The notes under the pieces: model-generated
What the model was told of the DNA's origin: nothing
What the model saw: the letters and a program-made list of their open reading frames with translations, nothing else
The model's database searches: none
Position numbers and translations under genes: made by a program
Assembly (NCBI GenBank): GCA_016293915.1
Contig: JAEDCY010000009.1
Span: forward strand, 1 to 64,000
Source of the DNA: Treponema sp.
GTDB taxonomy: Bacteria > Spirochaetota > Spirochaetia > Treponematales > Treponemataceae
Reading direction: 5' to 3'
Length of the DNA stretch: 64,000 nt
Part shown: piece after piece, positions 18,798-27,330 of the stretch
Position numbering within the stretch: the first letter of the stretch is position 1
How the letters are laid out: the number at the start of each line of letters is the position of its first letter

Positions 18798-21269
18798 TTA
18801 GATTCCTCTTCTCTGTTTTCTCTTTTTTCTATTAATAATGATTCCTGCAGCCATTGCTGCAGTGATTGTTACTGATGAAATAATTATGATATTGCGGGTA
18901 GGCACGGTGGTTGAGCTTGTCGAAACCACCTTCTCCATTTCTGCTAACAAACTATCGTTAGTTTCGAAAGTGTAGTCGGTGTCTGATACAACAGGTGCGG
19001 CTGGTTCGATGTTTGTTTTGTTTACGTCTGCGGTGGTTGAAATTGTTCTCTCGGAGATTGAACTTGTACCCTCGGTGGTTGAGCCTGTCGAAACCACCTT
19101 TTCCATTTCTGCTAACAAACCATCGGTAGTTTCGAAAGTATAGTCGTTGTCAGTAGGAATTGCGACCTTTGTTGCTGGTGCCGGTTCATCTGCGGTGGTT
19201 TCGACAAGCTCAACCACCGTAAGCTCCGGCTCATATACAGTAAGTTCTGGCGCAGCCTCAGTGATTTCTGTCTCAACCCCAGTGATTTCTGGCGCAGCCT
19301 CAGTATTTTCAGACTGCTTTACAGGAACATCTGTCTGCAAAGTTGCAATGGCAAAATCAAGTGGAATCAGATTTTCAATGAGTTCATCTTCAAAGTCAAA
19401 GTCAAAATCAAAATCATCATCGTCGTCGCCATCTCCAGCCTTTCCATCAGGATCTTTTTCTGAAGTTTCTTCTCTTACTCCAGGCGGCACAAGGGCCACA
19501 GCCTTATTTCCAAGTGCCAGAATATCATTAAGAGACTTTTCAGAAAGTGGATTTCCTTTTATTACAACCTGAGTTTCTTCCTCATCATCTTCATTCAAAA
19601 TTACAAACTGATACTGCTGATTAAGAGGAGTATTTCTAAGTTCACCGCGCTTCCATTCATCAAGGCCTCTCTGGAAGGCAACTGTAATTATTTCACTTTC
19701 CGGAATATTAAAGAATGCACTTGCGCCTGGAACACTTATAGGCTGGTAGATTTTCCAGCAATCATGCATCTTGTAAAGGGCAGCGGCCCCCTTCGCCTCT
19801 GCCGCATTCCATTCACGAGCGCCATAGCGGCAGGCTCTGTAAAATCCTTCGTCTGAAAGAGTGATTTCCAGAGGCATCCAGACTTTGCCGTCATCAACAA
19901 TATATTCAGATCTGTTTTTAAAAATCGTCTTAGCCTGTTCCGGCGTAAGTCCAGAATCAAAAGCCATAAAAATATGACCCGGTACAGTTATAAAGGCAGT
20001 ATCAATTCCAACAGCTTCAAAAAGCGAACACACAAGAATTGAAAGGTCGTCACAGTCGCCTCCGCGGTACATAAGAGTCTGGTAAGGAAACTGCAAAAAG
20101 TCGATGGAAGAAGTTCCAACGTTATCTTCAAAAGCAGAGCTTGGGTCTACAACATAGTTCAAACCAAACTCATTCAAAGCCTGAAAAATACCAATTGCAT
20201 ACTGAATGTTTACAGGAACATCTATGCAAAGGTTATCACGGACAATACTTGCCGTATATTTTGCAAACTGCATGGCAGCAGGGTCTTTAGAAGAAACAAA
20301 AACTGCGGCACGGCGGTCATCATCCCAGGACATATTGTTACGTCCATAAACCGGAACATCAAGTGCATAACTCTGAGAAAGTTTTTTCCCAAGACGCGAA
20401 TAGTTTACAATGATGTAACTGCTTGTATCAGTTTTTTCACGCAGCTCAAGCATCTGCTCATTAAAGAATGCATACAAATCAACACTTACAGTTTCATCAC
20501 ATTTAATTCGTTTAAAAGTTGCACACTCTTTTGCATGAGCCATATACTGAGGCTGAAAGAAGCTTACCGTTACATCGGTGATTGAAGAATCTTCTTTGTT
20601 TGTAATTTCAATTTTTCCAAAGGAATTATTTTCATACCAGGAATAAAGAACCGGAAAAACCGGATTAAGTTCCGTAAGACCAATCTGAAGCTTTGTTTTT
20701 TTATTAATAATTTCTGAAATGTTAAAAGTTAAACCTGGAGCAAGCCCTGCATTAATCATCATCAATGGAGAAGGCTTACCCGAATAATGTCTTGCTGTTG
20801 CAGTGACATCAGCATAAATCGAAGGACTAATTTTATAAGTAAAAGTCAGAGAACCGCCGGCTGTAATACCGGAAGCACTTGATGTTGCTTTTGCATTATA
20901 CAAACCTGCATCAATATTTAAATCAAGAGCAAGGCGGTCTGCAAAATCAAGATGAAAACCTGTTCCCAGTTCACCCTGCAAAATTGAAACTGGAGAAACT
21001 CCCGGCAGAGCCATAGAAAGATATTCACCCTGAGCATAAAGATTCAAAAACCTTATAGGACGGTAAGTAGCTTTAAGCCCCCCTCCAATTCCATACTGCA
21101 TATTATGAGCTTCACCAATCGGCTTAGTTAAGTCAGCATAAACGCTTACTAAAAATTCACCACCAGCAACCACAGGAACAGAAGAAATACACAAACCTGC
21201 ACACATTGCGAGTGTCTTTTTAGAGAACATTCGTTTTTTCCTAAGCCGTCTGGCACATTTACCCGACAC
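18798..21269 (-). CDS. Exported barrel/transglutaminase-like protein with acidic tail and C-terminal membrane anchor
   Basis: 823 residues. A GTG start at 21269 is supported by AGGAG 7 bases upstream. A signal peptide with a long basic n-region is followed by a beta-barrel-like segment (about 30-210), an Ig-like region (about 215-320) and a transglutaminase-like domain (about 330-500). That domain has the Cys in YRGGDCDDLSIL (about C404), His in VPGHIFMAF (about H431) and Asp in VDDGKVWMPLE (about D458), so it looks catalytically competent. After an acidic run (DGDDDDDFDFDFDFEDE) comes a low-complexity region with three REP-derived peptides (VVELVETT, VVSTGSTT, VVSTSSTT), then a membrane helix and a basic tail. 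It is a paralogue of the next gene upstream and abuts the giant lipoprotein gene. It could crosslink or process envelope proteins (inference). Confidence 0.8.
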   Translation of the reverse strand: MSGKCARRLRKKRMFSKKTLAMCAGLCISSVPVVAGGEFLVSVYADLTKPIGEAHNMQYGIGGGLKATYRPIRFLNLYAQGEYLSMALPGVSPVSILQGELGTGFHLDFADRLALDLNIDAGLYNAKATSSASGITAGGSLTFTYKISPSIYADVTATARHYSGKPSPLMMINAGLAPGLTFNISEIINKKTKLQIGLTELNPVFPVLYSWYENNSFGKIEITNKEDSSITDVTVSFFQPQYMAHAKECATFKRIKCDETVSVDLYAFFNEQMLELREKTDTSSYIIVNYSRLGKKLSQSYALDVPVYGRNNMSWDDDRRAAVFVSSKDPAAMQFAKYTASIVRDNLCIDVPVNIQYAIGIFQALNEFGLNYVVDPSSAFEDNVGTSSIDFLQFPYQTLMYRGGDCDDLSILVCSLFEAVGIDTAFITVPGHIFMAFDSGLTPEQAKTIFKNRSEYIVDDGKVWMPLEITLSDEGFYRACRYGAREWNAAEAKGAAALYKMHDCWKIYQPISVPGASAFFNIPESEIITVAFQRGLDEWKRGELRNTPLNQQYQFVILNEDDEEETQVVIKGNPLSEKSLNDILALGNKAVALVPPGVREETSEKDPDGKAGDGDDDDDFDFDFDFEDELIENLIPLDFAIATLQTDVPVKQSENTEAAPEITGVETEITEAAPELTVYEPELTVVELVETTADEPAPATKVAIPTDNDYTFETTDGLLAEMEKVVSTGSTTEGTSSISERTISTTADVNKTNIEPAAPVVSDTDYTFETNDSLLAEMEKVVSTSSTTVPTRNIIIISSVTITAAMAAGIIINRKKRKQRRGI
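18906..18930. repeat. GGTGGTTGAG-type palindrome within the 823-aa gene (1)
   Basis: GGTGGTTGAGCTTGTC...GAAACCACC, a perfect short form, encodes KVVSTSSTTV on the minus strand. Confidence 0.85.
19074..19098. repeat. GGTGGTTGAG-type palindrome within the 823-aa gene (2)
   Basis: GGTGGTTGAGCCTGTCGAAA then CCACC encodes KVVSTGSTTE. It repeats the MEKVVST context of the copy at 18906, so this linker also contains a duplicated segment. A decayed third piece is at 19031. Confidence 0.85.
19194..19218. repeat. GGTGGTTGAG-type palindrome within the 823-aa gene (3), opposite orientation
   Basis: GGTGGTTTCGACAAGCTC...AACCACC encodes VVELVETT on the minus strand. It has the opposite orientation to the two other copies, yet the codons again begin GTG GTT. 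Confidence 0.85.
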
Positions 21270-21275
21270 GATATC

Positions 21276-21352
21276 TCCTAGTCATATTGAACTTGTTTCA
21301 GCATCTTTTGATATCTTTTTATAGATTCTGAAACGAGTTCAGCATGACCATC
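21276..21352. repeat. Two facing ATGCTGAA-type REP palindromes between the paralogous genes
   Basis: GTCATATTGAACTTGTTTCA...GCATC at about 21279 and GATTCTGAAACGAGTTCAGC...ATGAC at about 21325 face each other. They lie in the 88-base gap between the 641-aa gene and the 823-aa gene, ending next to the AGGAG of the latter. Confidence 0.75.
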
Positions 21353-21357
21353 ATTTT

Positions 21358-23283
21358 TTATTGTTCTAATTCAGTTTCAATTCTGTCCAGATTCTTTCGG
21401 GCAGTTTCATTTTGAGGATCAATAACAAGAACTTTTTCGTACCATTCTTTTGCTTTAGCATATTTTTTCTGAAGCGAAAGAATATTTCCAAGGTTGTTCA
21501 TAGCAGGGACAGAACCCATTTTTGCAGAAATTTCATATACAGAAACAGCATTGTCATACATGCCTGCCCGTACATAAAGTAAACCGAGTCTGTTGTAAAG
21601 ACTAATAGAAGCACCTTCTGTTTTTATTCTTTCCTGAACAGCTGCAATCTGAGGGCCAAATTCCTGAGTAATATATTTTGCAAGATCATCTTCGCCAGCT
21701 TTTACAAGATCTTTTTCTGAAGGAATTTTTGATGTTGTTTCTCCAGAAGAAAATCCAGAAGGAGGATATGTTTGCCAGGCATCAGAAAGAATAATAAAAT
21801 CAACATCAGCATCTGAATCCAGAGCTTCGCTTACCTTTTGAACTCCCCTCTTCCAGCTTTCTGCAAAATCCTTATGAATTACAGACATGGAAAGAGGCAT
21901 CCAGATTTTATCATTTACAACAAGAAGGTTATCTGTATTATTAAATAGATTCAAAAGAGCCTGTTCATTATCACCAAGCTCAATTGCAACAATAAAGTCA
22001 TCTTCCAGAGGAATATAAGCCGCGCCAATACCAACCGACTCAAGCATAGACATAAAGAGAATGCCAATATCATCCTTATCGCCGGAACGGTAAGAAAGAG
22101 TCTGATACGGATACTGTATATAATCCAGAAGAGTAAAATCAAGATGGGTAGAATTATATGGAGTATCTGATTTTTCTTCGCAAACAATACCAAGGCTTCT
22201 GATACCCTCATAAACATACATTGCAAACTGCATGTTTTTATTCAAACCGGTTCTAAAATGGTTACGTGCAACACCTACAAAGAATTTTGAAAGCTCAAGA
22301 ATTTCCGGAGCATTAGTTGATACATAACTTGAAAGAATTGATGAATCTACCCAGCGCATTGAGTTTCTGTTGTAAACCGAAACTGTTACAGGCACCACAG
22401 AAACACGCTTATCTCCCAAAAGCTCATATTCAATTACGATTTCGCCCGAAACCTTACCCGATTCCGAGAAGCGTAAAATCTTATCGCTGAAATCTGCATA
22501 AAAAGGAATCTGCTCAGAACGATTCTTTCTAAGCATTTTGATTGTGCCGCATTCCATTTCGGAAGCAGTATAACCTTCTGCACGGAACTTTACCTTTACA
22601 TTTCTGATTTCTGCAGTCTCACTGTTAGAAATTGTTATAGTTCCAATAGCATTTGTTTTATAAATTGTATAAATCAGAGGGAATACATTTTCGTCACATT
22701 CAATCTGGGCATCAACAAGGCCAGAAGCTTTTTCTGTACTGAACTTAAAGTTTACTACAAGACCTGCTGTAATACCCGCAGCACCAGGATTTCCAAACCA
22801 GGTATTATTCTGGCAGTTAAACCATGAAAAATCCAGACCGGCAGAAATTCTTGTATTAATGCGGAAGTTTAAATCTGCATAAGCCCTGTACCAGGGTGCA
22901 TAATGAGAACGACCGTTTGTAAAACTACCGTATGCACCGCCTGCAATTCCAGCCGCTACTTCAATTCTCGAAAAAGGATAATAAAATACCCCAACCTGAA
23001 CTCCAAGCGGAACAATATAAACATTAGGTTCATTACCCGCTTCCAGAGCTTTTGCATTATACTTTGGAAGAAGTATGAAACCAAATTCAGGACCTACATT
23101 CAGAAAATCAAAAAAAGACATTCCGACGTCTACAAAACCGCCGTACCCCGCAACATCATATTTCTTCTCTCCAGCAGAAAGAAATGGAAACATTGCCGTT
23201 GGAGTTACTTTTAGGGTAAAATCATAGGAAAAAGACGCAGCTGCCATAAGCAGTGCAAAAATAATAGAAAATACTTTTTTCAT
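21358..23283 (-). CDS. Exported barrel/transglutaminase-fold protein with lost catalytic residues and C-terminal TPRs
   Basis: 641 residues from ATG 23283, preceded by GAAGAG; a TTG six bases earlier is less likely. The signal peptide is MKKVFSIIFALLMAAASFS. A beta-barrel-like region (about 20-180) and an Ig-like region (about 185-310) are followed by a transglutaminase-like domain aligned with that of the next gene. Here the Cys is Lys (YRSGDKDDIGIL, about K402) and the His is Asp (PLEDDFIVAI), so catalysis is not expected. At least two TPR units close the protein (LYNRLGLLYVRAGMYDNAVS and AMNNLGNILSLQKKYAKAKE), suggesting a scaffold role. It is first in the three-gene minus-strand operon, behind a good promoter at 23346-23374. 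Confidence 0.8.
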   Translation of the reverse strand: MKKVFSIIFALLMAAASFSYDFTLKVTPTAMFPFLSAGEKKYDVAGYGGFVDVGMSFFDFLNVGPEFGFILLPKYNAKALEAGNEPNVYIVPLGVQVGVFYYPFSRIEVAAGIAGGAYGSFTNGRSHYAPWYRAYADLNFRINTRISAGLDFSWFNCQNNTWFGNPGAAGITAGLVVNFKFSTEKASGLVDAQIECDENVFPLIYTIYKTNAIGTITISNSETAEIRNVKVKFRAEGYTASEMECGTIKMLRKNRSEQIPFYADFSDKILRFSESGKVSGEIVIEYELLGDKRVSVVPVTVSVYNRNSMRWVDSSILSSYVSTNAPEILELSKFFVGVARNHFRTGLNKNMQFAMYVYEGIRSLGIVCEEKSDTPYNSTHLDFTLLDYIQYPYQTLSYRSGDKDDIGILFMSMLESVGIGAAYIPLEDDFIVAIELGDNEQALLNLFNNTDNLLVVNDKIWMPLSMSVIHKDFAESWKRGVQKVSEALDSDADVDFIILSDAWQTYPPSGFSSGETTSKIPSEKDLVKAGEDDLAKYITQEFGPQIAAVQERIKTEGASISLYNRLGLLYVRAGMYDNAVSVYEISAKMGSVPAMNNLGNILSLQKKYAKAKEWYEKVLVIDPQNETARKNLDRIETELEQ

Positions 23284-23345
23284 AAACAACTCTTCTCTGA
23301 ATTATATTATCGGCATAATAAATACAAACAATATAACTAACAACT

Positions 23346-23374
23346 ATTATAGAAAATAAATGCAAATTTGTCTA
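23346..23374 (-). promoter_or_regulatory. Promoter of the minus-strand envelope operon
   Basis: TAGACA (23369-23374) and TATAAT (23346-23351) on the minus strand with a 17-base spacer. Confidence 0.6.
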
Positions 23375-23425
23375 GATACGATTTGTATATCCACTCTGCA
23401 CCCCATAGGGATACATATAAATAAC

Positions 23426-23454
23426 TTGTTTTTTTATGCAAATCATTCTAGAAT
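23426..23454 (+). promoter_or_regulatory. Promoter of the plus-strand envelope operon
   Basis: TTGTTT (23426-23431) and TAGAAT (23449-23454) with a 17-base spacer, 35 bases before the GTG start. Confidence 0.5.
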
Positions 23455-23489
23455 AGATTGCTATTTTAAAATACTAGAGAGAGATAATT

Positions 23490-24098
23490 GTGAGTACAGA
23501 AAAAAATAAGGCTGTTTCTGCCTATGTCGTAAAGTTTCCCATCGGCTTAAAACTTGCACTCATCATCGGATTTATCGTACTTATTTTCCTTGGCTCAATT
23601 ACTTTTCTAAACAGTCATTTTGTAGGTGAAGATGTTGTAAGTGATGGCCGTACAGCAGCCCTTGGTTCAAAATTAAATGAGCAACCTATTGCAACTATCA
23701 CATTTAAATATAAAACAGCCCCGCGAAAATTTATGGATCGTGTAGTCTGGAACCGCTTGCGTCAGGATTCCCCGGTTTACAACGGAGACACAATCCATAC
23801 TGCAACACTTTCAGAAGCAAATATCTGGTTTAATGACGAAAACGTTATGGAAGTGATTGAAAATAAAACATCTTATGGAATCGACTTCCTGAAACTGTAC
23901 GAACAGGACAAAAACACCTTCTCAAAAGGAACATTTAAATGGACTGTTCATGCAATCAGAAGAATTGATACAAACAAAGACGGACAGATGGATAAGATTT
24001 TACGGGAAGGTTCGGCATCTGAATCAACCTTCTCTACAGATGTTCCAACACCGAAAAAATCAAAGATGAAAGGAGCAAAGAACCCGTATGGCAATTAG
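23490..24098 (+). CDS. Membrane-anchored FecR-like protein
   Basis: 202 residues with a GTG start after AGAGAGAGA. A basic N-terminus and one membrane helix (about 17-42, IGLKLALIIGFIVLIFLGSI) lead into a periplasmic domain. LRQDSPVYNGDTIHTATLSEANIWFNDENVMEV matches the core of FecR domains, where a threshold motif (YNGDTIHT) precedes a strand with conserved charged residues. The tail is Lys/Pro-rich. It overlaps the next gene by 11 bases, so translation of this gene and the barrel protein is probably coupled. A role in sensing or assembling the neighbouring envelope proteins is an inference. Confidence 0.7.
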   Translation: MSTEKNKAVSAYVVKFPIGLKLALIIGFIVLIFLGSITFLNSHFVGEDVVSDGRTAALGSKLNEQPIATITFKYKTAPRKFMDRVVWNRLRQDSPVYNGDTIHTATLSEANIWFNDENVMEVIENKTSYGIDFLKLYEQDKNTFSKGTFKWTVHAIRRIDTNKDGQMDKILREGSASESTFSTDVPTPKKSKMKGAKNPYGN

Positions 24099-25350
24099 AA
24101 AGAAGCTTCTTTCGGCATTATTAATTGCATGCCTTATTTCTACAGCACTTTCTGCAGAACAGGGCTGGCAGATGCTCGAATGGGATGAAGAAATGCCTGA
24201 ATGGGTAATGAAATATGAAGTTGTTATCGAGCAGCGTACAGACGAAAACTCTCCATGGGAAGAAATCCGCCGCCTGATAACAGAAGATAATACTCCTCAG
24301 ATTAAAATAGACCCGCTTTTACCTCCAGGTTTCTATCGCTATACAGTTATTACTTACAACCTCCTTGATGTACCTGATGTTTCATCAGATCCTTTTGAGT
24401 TTACGATTTATGAAGCACATGTACCTTCTGTAAGAGGTGTAGAAGTTACAATTAACCATACTTCAACAATTTATCTTGATGAAGTAAATGATGGTATTCT
24501 TGATATCAGAGGTAGAAACCTTCTGGAGCTCCAGCAGGATCCTTCTGATATGTCTTATACAAACTACTACCTCATGAATCAGCGAAGAAGAAACGATTCA
24601 GTTATTCCTGAGATTCTTGAATACAGCGATAACAACAGAAGTCTTAAAGTTAGGTTTGATGTAAATGAACTTGATGCAGGAAATTATAACTTTGTTGCAG
24701 TAGATGCCAGTGGCCTTTCAAGCGCATTAGAAAAGAACAACCAGCTGGTTATCAAATTCCGTAAGGCTGTAGACTTTGATGTTTCTGCTGGCGTTACCTA
24801 CCCTATTATGGTTTTTGGTGACCGCTTAAAGAAATATTTGAATACAGATGCCATTCTTCCAACTGGAATTAAAGGTATGGATTTTCCTCTTCCAAGTGCT
24901 ACTGTAAAATTAACCCTTATGCCTGTTAAACGCCGTTTTGGTTATTTTGGTATTGGAGCCACAGCAAGTTATTCAAGACTTTATACAAAAGCAGACGGTT
25001 ACGAGTTTGACGGTAACTATATTACCGGACACGCACTTTTTGTTTATCAACTTCCTATAAGAATCAAAGTAAAGAATTCAGACAAGCCCCACCATATTGC
25101 AACTATTGAACTTCATGGTGGTCCTGGTCTTGCAATGTTCAACGATACCAGATTCCACTTTTCAAGAGGTATCAAATCTGAACCGCCCATTAACAGCCTT
25201 GATATAAGTGCTCTTGCCGGTATAAGCGGTCAGATTTACTTTACAAACAGACTTTATATGGAATTTGGTGCTGATTTTATAATACCTTTTATTGAACAAC
25301 TTATATCAGGTTATATCCAGCCAAATCTTAGTATTGGATGGCAATTCTAG
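24088..25350 (+). CDS. Exported outer-membrane beta-barrel-like protein
   Basis: 420 residues. The signal peptide MAIRKKLLSALLIACLISTALSA is followed by a beta-sandwich region (about 25-215) with a fibronectin/Ig-like look (IDPLLPPGFYRYTVITYNLLD). A C-terminal barrel-like region (about 230-420) has alternating strands and ends NLSIGWQF, a terminal aromatic typical of outer-membrane proteins. No specific family was recognised. It sits between the FecR-like anchor and a lipoprotein gene with tight spacing (10 bases to the next ATG). It is likely the outer-membrane component of a small envelope complex. Confidence 0.7.
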   Translation: MAIRKKLLSALLIACLISTALSAEQGWQMLEWDEEMPEWVMKYEVVIEQRTDENSPWEEIRRLITEDNTPQIKIDPLLPPGFYRYTVITYNLLDVPDVSSDPFEFTIYEAHVPSVRGVEVTINHTSTIYLDEVNDGILDIRGRNLLELQQDPSDMSYTNYYLMNQRRRNDSVIPEILEYSDNNRSLKVRFDVNELDAGNYNFVAVDASGLSSALEKNNQLVIKFRKAVDFDVSAGVTYPIMVFGDRLKKYLNTDAILPTGIKGMDFPLPSATVKLTLMPVKRRFGYFGIGATASYSRLYTKADGYEFDGNYITGHALFVYQLPIRIKVKNSDKPHHIATIELHGGPGLAMFNDTRFHFSRGIKSEPPINSLDISALAGISGQIYFTNRLYMEFGADFIIPFIEQLISGYIQPNLSIGWQF

Positions 25351-25360
25351 GAGAGTAAAA

Positions 25361-26749
25361 ATGAAGAAAAGTAGATTCGGTAATGTTCTAAAAAAGGCTT
25401 CGCTTTTATTTTTATTTTCCTTTTCTGCTGTATCGTGTCATCTTTTTGATAATGATGTAAACGACTTTATGGAAAAATACACAGAAACAGCAGCTATAGA
25501 AGAGCATAGTTTTTCTGAAAAAACTTATAACGATGCTGCCGGAAATCCGTGTATCAGTTCTAAAAAAGACCTGGAAGTAATGCTTTATATGCGTAACCCA
25601 AAGAGCTTTCAGATGACTCCTTCTGTAGAATTTCAGGTGCTTAATCCTGCAATTGAACGCACTGGAATTGAAATTAAACAAACAAATTTTGACTCTCTCC
25701 GTCTTCTTCTTCCACAGGAATTTTTGCTTGCTTCTGATGAAGGTAAAAACATAACAATGACATTCACTCTTTATGAGCCTATGTCTGGTCGTTACTTTGT
25801 TGGTTATGATATTCCGCTTTTGTGTAATTCAATTCCACCTTTAGTAGAATCGCCTACTATTATTAATAATAACGGACAGAACTATGTTATTGCTTTTGAT
25901 ATGCCGGATTCTCAGGAACTTGCTCTTCGCCACAAAGATATCACTGCATTAAGAATCAATGATACTGATTATGCACTTTCTGTTAATGCAGATGGTTCTT
26001 TTGAATTTGAAGATGCACGTTTTACCCGAACACCACAGTCTTCGTATATCTATATAAATGATAAAGATTTTACACAAACAGAAAATTCTGTATATTTCGA
26101 AACAAATGATATCTTTATTCTGGGCGACAAGAGCTATACACTTGGTCTCAAAGATAGCGCAGGTCTAATAAAAACATCATTTACCAGTACTTCTATTTCC
26201 CGTCTTTCAAGACCTGTTGCAAAAGATGCAGATGGAGTTACTTATCAGAATAATTCAAACGAAATGGTTTCTGGTTCTTCAACAGAACCGTTTGTTCTTT
26301 CTCTTATACCTCCTTCTACAGATCACAAAGGCAATCCGGTTGATGATGTTACCCTTCACTACACTATTTACAAAGGAACAAGTACTGTTGCCGCTGTTAT
26401 TAAAGAAGGTACAACAACTTCTGTAGAAACACTTCAGCTTTTGCCAGGAACCTATTTTATTGATACTTATGCTACTAAAACAAACTATGAGCAGTCTGGT
26501 CCATACCGTTTAACTTTCCGAATTCTGGATAACGCAATTTATGTAAGTCAGAGCGGAAATGATTCTACGGCAGATGGTACCCGTGAACTTTCATCTGCAA
26601 CCTTAAGCTGAGTTATGGAAGATATTGATGTAAGAAATATGCCTAATGCAAACGTAACTGTCTACATAGACGGAACAATTTATGGTCCTGCAACTATAGC
26701 GCAACTCTTACACGCAGCATCACAATCAGTGGAAGAAACGGTGGCTCTC
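25361..26749 (+). pseudogene. Broken lipoprotein gene: Ig-like region with truncated beta-helix
   Basis: It starts at ATG 25361 after GGAG. The lipobox is SAVSCHLF, and the intact part (417 codons) has beta-sandwich domains. At residue ~400 the sequence enters what looks like the start of a parallel beta-helix region (IYVSQSGNDSTADGT). The frame then hits TGA at 26609-26611, but homologous-looking sequence continues in frame (VMEDIDVRNMPNANVTVYIDGTIYG) and then, after a +1 shift, as TLTRSITISGRNGGS. At about 26750 it stops abruptly at the 3' end of a tRNA-Glu remnant. One nonsense change, one frameshift and a 3' deletion indicate a pseudogene, though the N-terminal 417 residues may still be made as a truncated lipoprotein. 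Confidence 0.75.
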
Positions 26750-26751
26750 TA

Positions 26752-26820
26752 GGGTTCCTGCGGGAATCGCCCCCGTTCTCACGGTTGAGAGCGCCACCAC
26801 TAAACCGATATTCAAATACC
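26752..26820 (-). pseudogene. Decayed tRNA-Glu copy (most degraded)
   Basis: It keeps the 3' end GGTTCCTGCGGGAATCG (plus-strand reading), the D-loop GGTTTAG and the anticodon loop CTCTCAA. The T-loop is altered and neither the acceptor nor the anticodon stem can pair. It is fused directly to the broken lipoprotein gene. Confidence 0.7.
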
Positions 26821-26828
26821 TGTGTCAT

Positions 26829-26858
26829 AAAAAAAACTCGCTGTAAAAGCGAGTTTTT
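26829..26858 (-). terminator. Terminator between tRNA-Glu copies (distal)
   Basis: On the minus strand AAAAACTCGC and GCGAGTTTTT pair and are followed by T. It is nearly identical to the terminator at 27008, showing that the whole tRNA-plus-terminator unit was duplicated. Confidence 0.75.
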
Positions 26859-26865
26859 CTGCTAG

Positions 26866-26999
26866 CGGTTCCTGCGGGAATCGAACCCGCCTTTCTACCC
26901 TTTGTTAGTAAATGCTACAAAAATGCTTTCGCATTTTTGCTTAACGCATTTGCTATTTTGGGGTTGAGAGGGCCACCACTAAACCGATATTCAAATACC
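26866..26999 (-). pseudogene. tRNA-Glu copy interrupted by a palindromic insert
   Basis: The 3' half (T-arm and acceptor strand, 26866-26895) matches the intact tRNA-Glu exactly. Between T-arm and anticodon loop, 4 bases are replaced by about 68 bases (26896-26963) containing nested palindromes (AAATGC/GCATTT and AAAAATGC/GCATTTTT). The 5' strand (GGTATTT) no longer pairs with AGGAACC. It is not expected to be functional. Confidence 0.75.
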
Positions 27000-27007
27000 T
27001 GTGTCAT

Positions 27008-27039
27008 AAAAAAAAAACTCGCTTTAAAAGCGAGTTTTT
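27008..27039 (-). terminator. Terminator of tRNA-Glu
   Basis: On the minus strand AAAAACTCGC-TTTTA-AAGCGAG is followed by a run of T, directly after the intact tRNA-Glu. Confidence 0.8.
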
Positions 27040-27046
27040 CTGCTAG

Positions 27047-27119
27047 CGGTTCCTGCGGGAATCGAACCCGCCTTTCAGCCTTGAGAGGGCCGCGAACTAA
27101 ACCGATATTCGAAGGAACC
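27047..27119 (-). tRNA. tRNA-Glu (anticodon CTC)
   Basis: 73 nt. Acceptor GGTTCCT/AGGAACC, D-stem GAAT/GTTC, anticodon stem CGGCC/GGCTG with loop CTCTCAA, T-stem GCGGG/CCCGC with loop TTCGATT all pair. CCA is not encoded. It reads codon GAG. Confidence 0.9.
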
Positions 27120-27157
27120 AATTTAACTGAAGTCTTATTCCCGCAGGAACAAAGTAC

Positions 27158-27189
27158 AAAAAAAAACTGAACCATTTCTGATTCAGTTT
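27158..27189 (-). terminator. Terminator after tRNA-Gln
   Basis: On the minus strand AACTGAA and TTCAGTT pair, followed by a T run. It suggests tRNA-Glu needs its own start or read-through. Confidence 0.75.
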
Positions 27190-27190
27190 A

Positions 27191-27263
27191 GTTCCCCAAG
27201 GAGGATTCGAACCCCCACAGTCAGAACCAGAATCTGAAGTGCTACCATTACACAATCGGGGAA
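27191..27263 (-). tRNA. tRNA-Gln (anticodon CTG)
   Basis: 73 nt. Acceptor TTCCCCG/TGGGGAA, anticodon stem TCAGA/TCTGA with loop TTCTGGT, T-loop TTCGAAT. It reads codon CAG; CCA is not encoded. Confidence 0.9.
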
Positions 27264-27279
27264 TAAATAAGTGAGTATT

Positions 27280-27308
27280 AATATATTAATTAACACTCAC
27301 TTTGTCAA
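27280..27308 (-). promoter_or_regulatory. Promoter of tRNA-Gln
   Basis: TTGACA (27303-27308) and TATATT (27280-27285) with a 17-base spacer, 16 bases before the mature tRNA. The promoter overlaps an AGTGAGT...ACTCACT inverted repeat. Confidence 0.8.
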
Positions 27309-27330
27309 CAGGTTATAGGCCTATTTGAAA

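Noticed and set aside
26609..26611. TGA as a selenocysteine or recoded Trp codon
   Set aside because: No SECIS-like hairpin was seen, and the downstream frameshift and truncation point to gene decay.
26937..27170. Open frame across the tRNA-Glu copies
   Set aside because: It reads through tRNA stems and terminators; the openness is a by-product of the repeated units.
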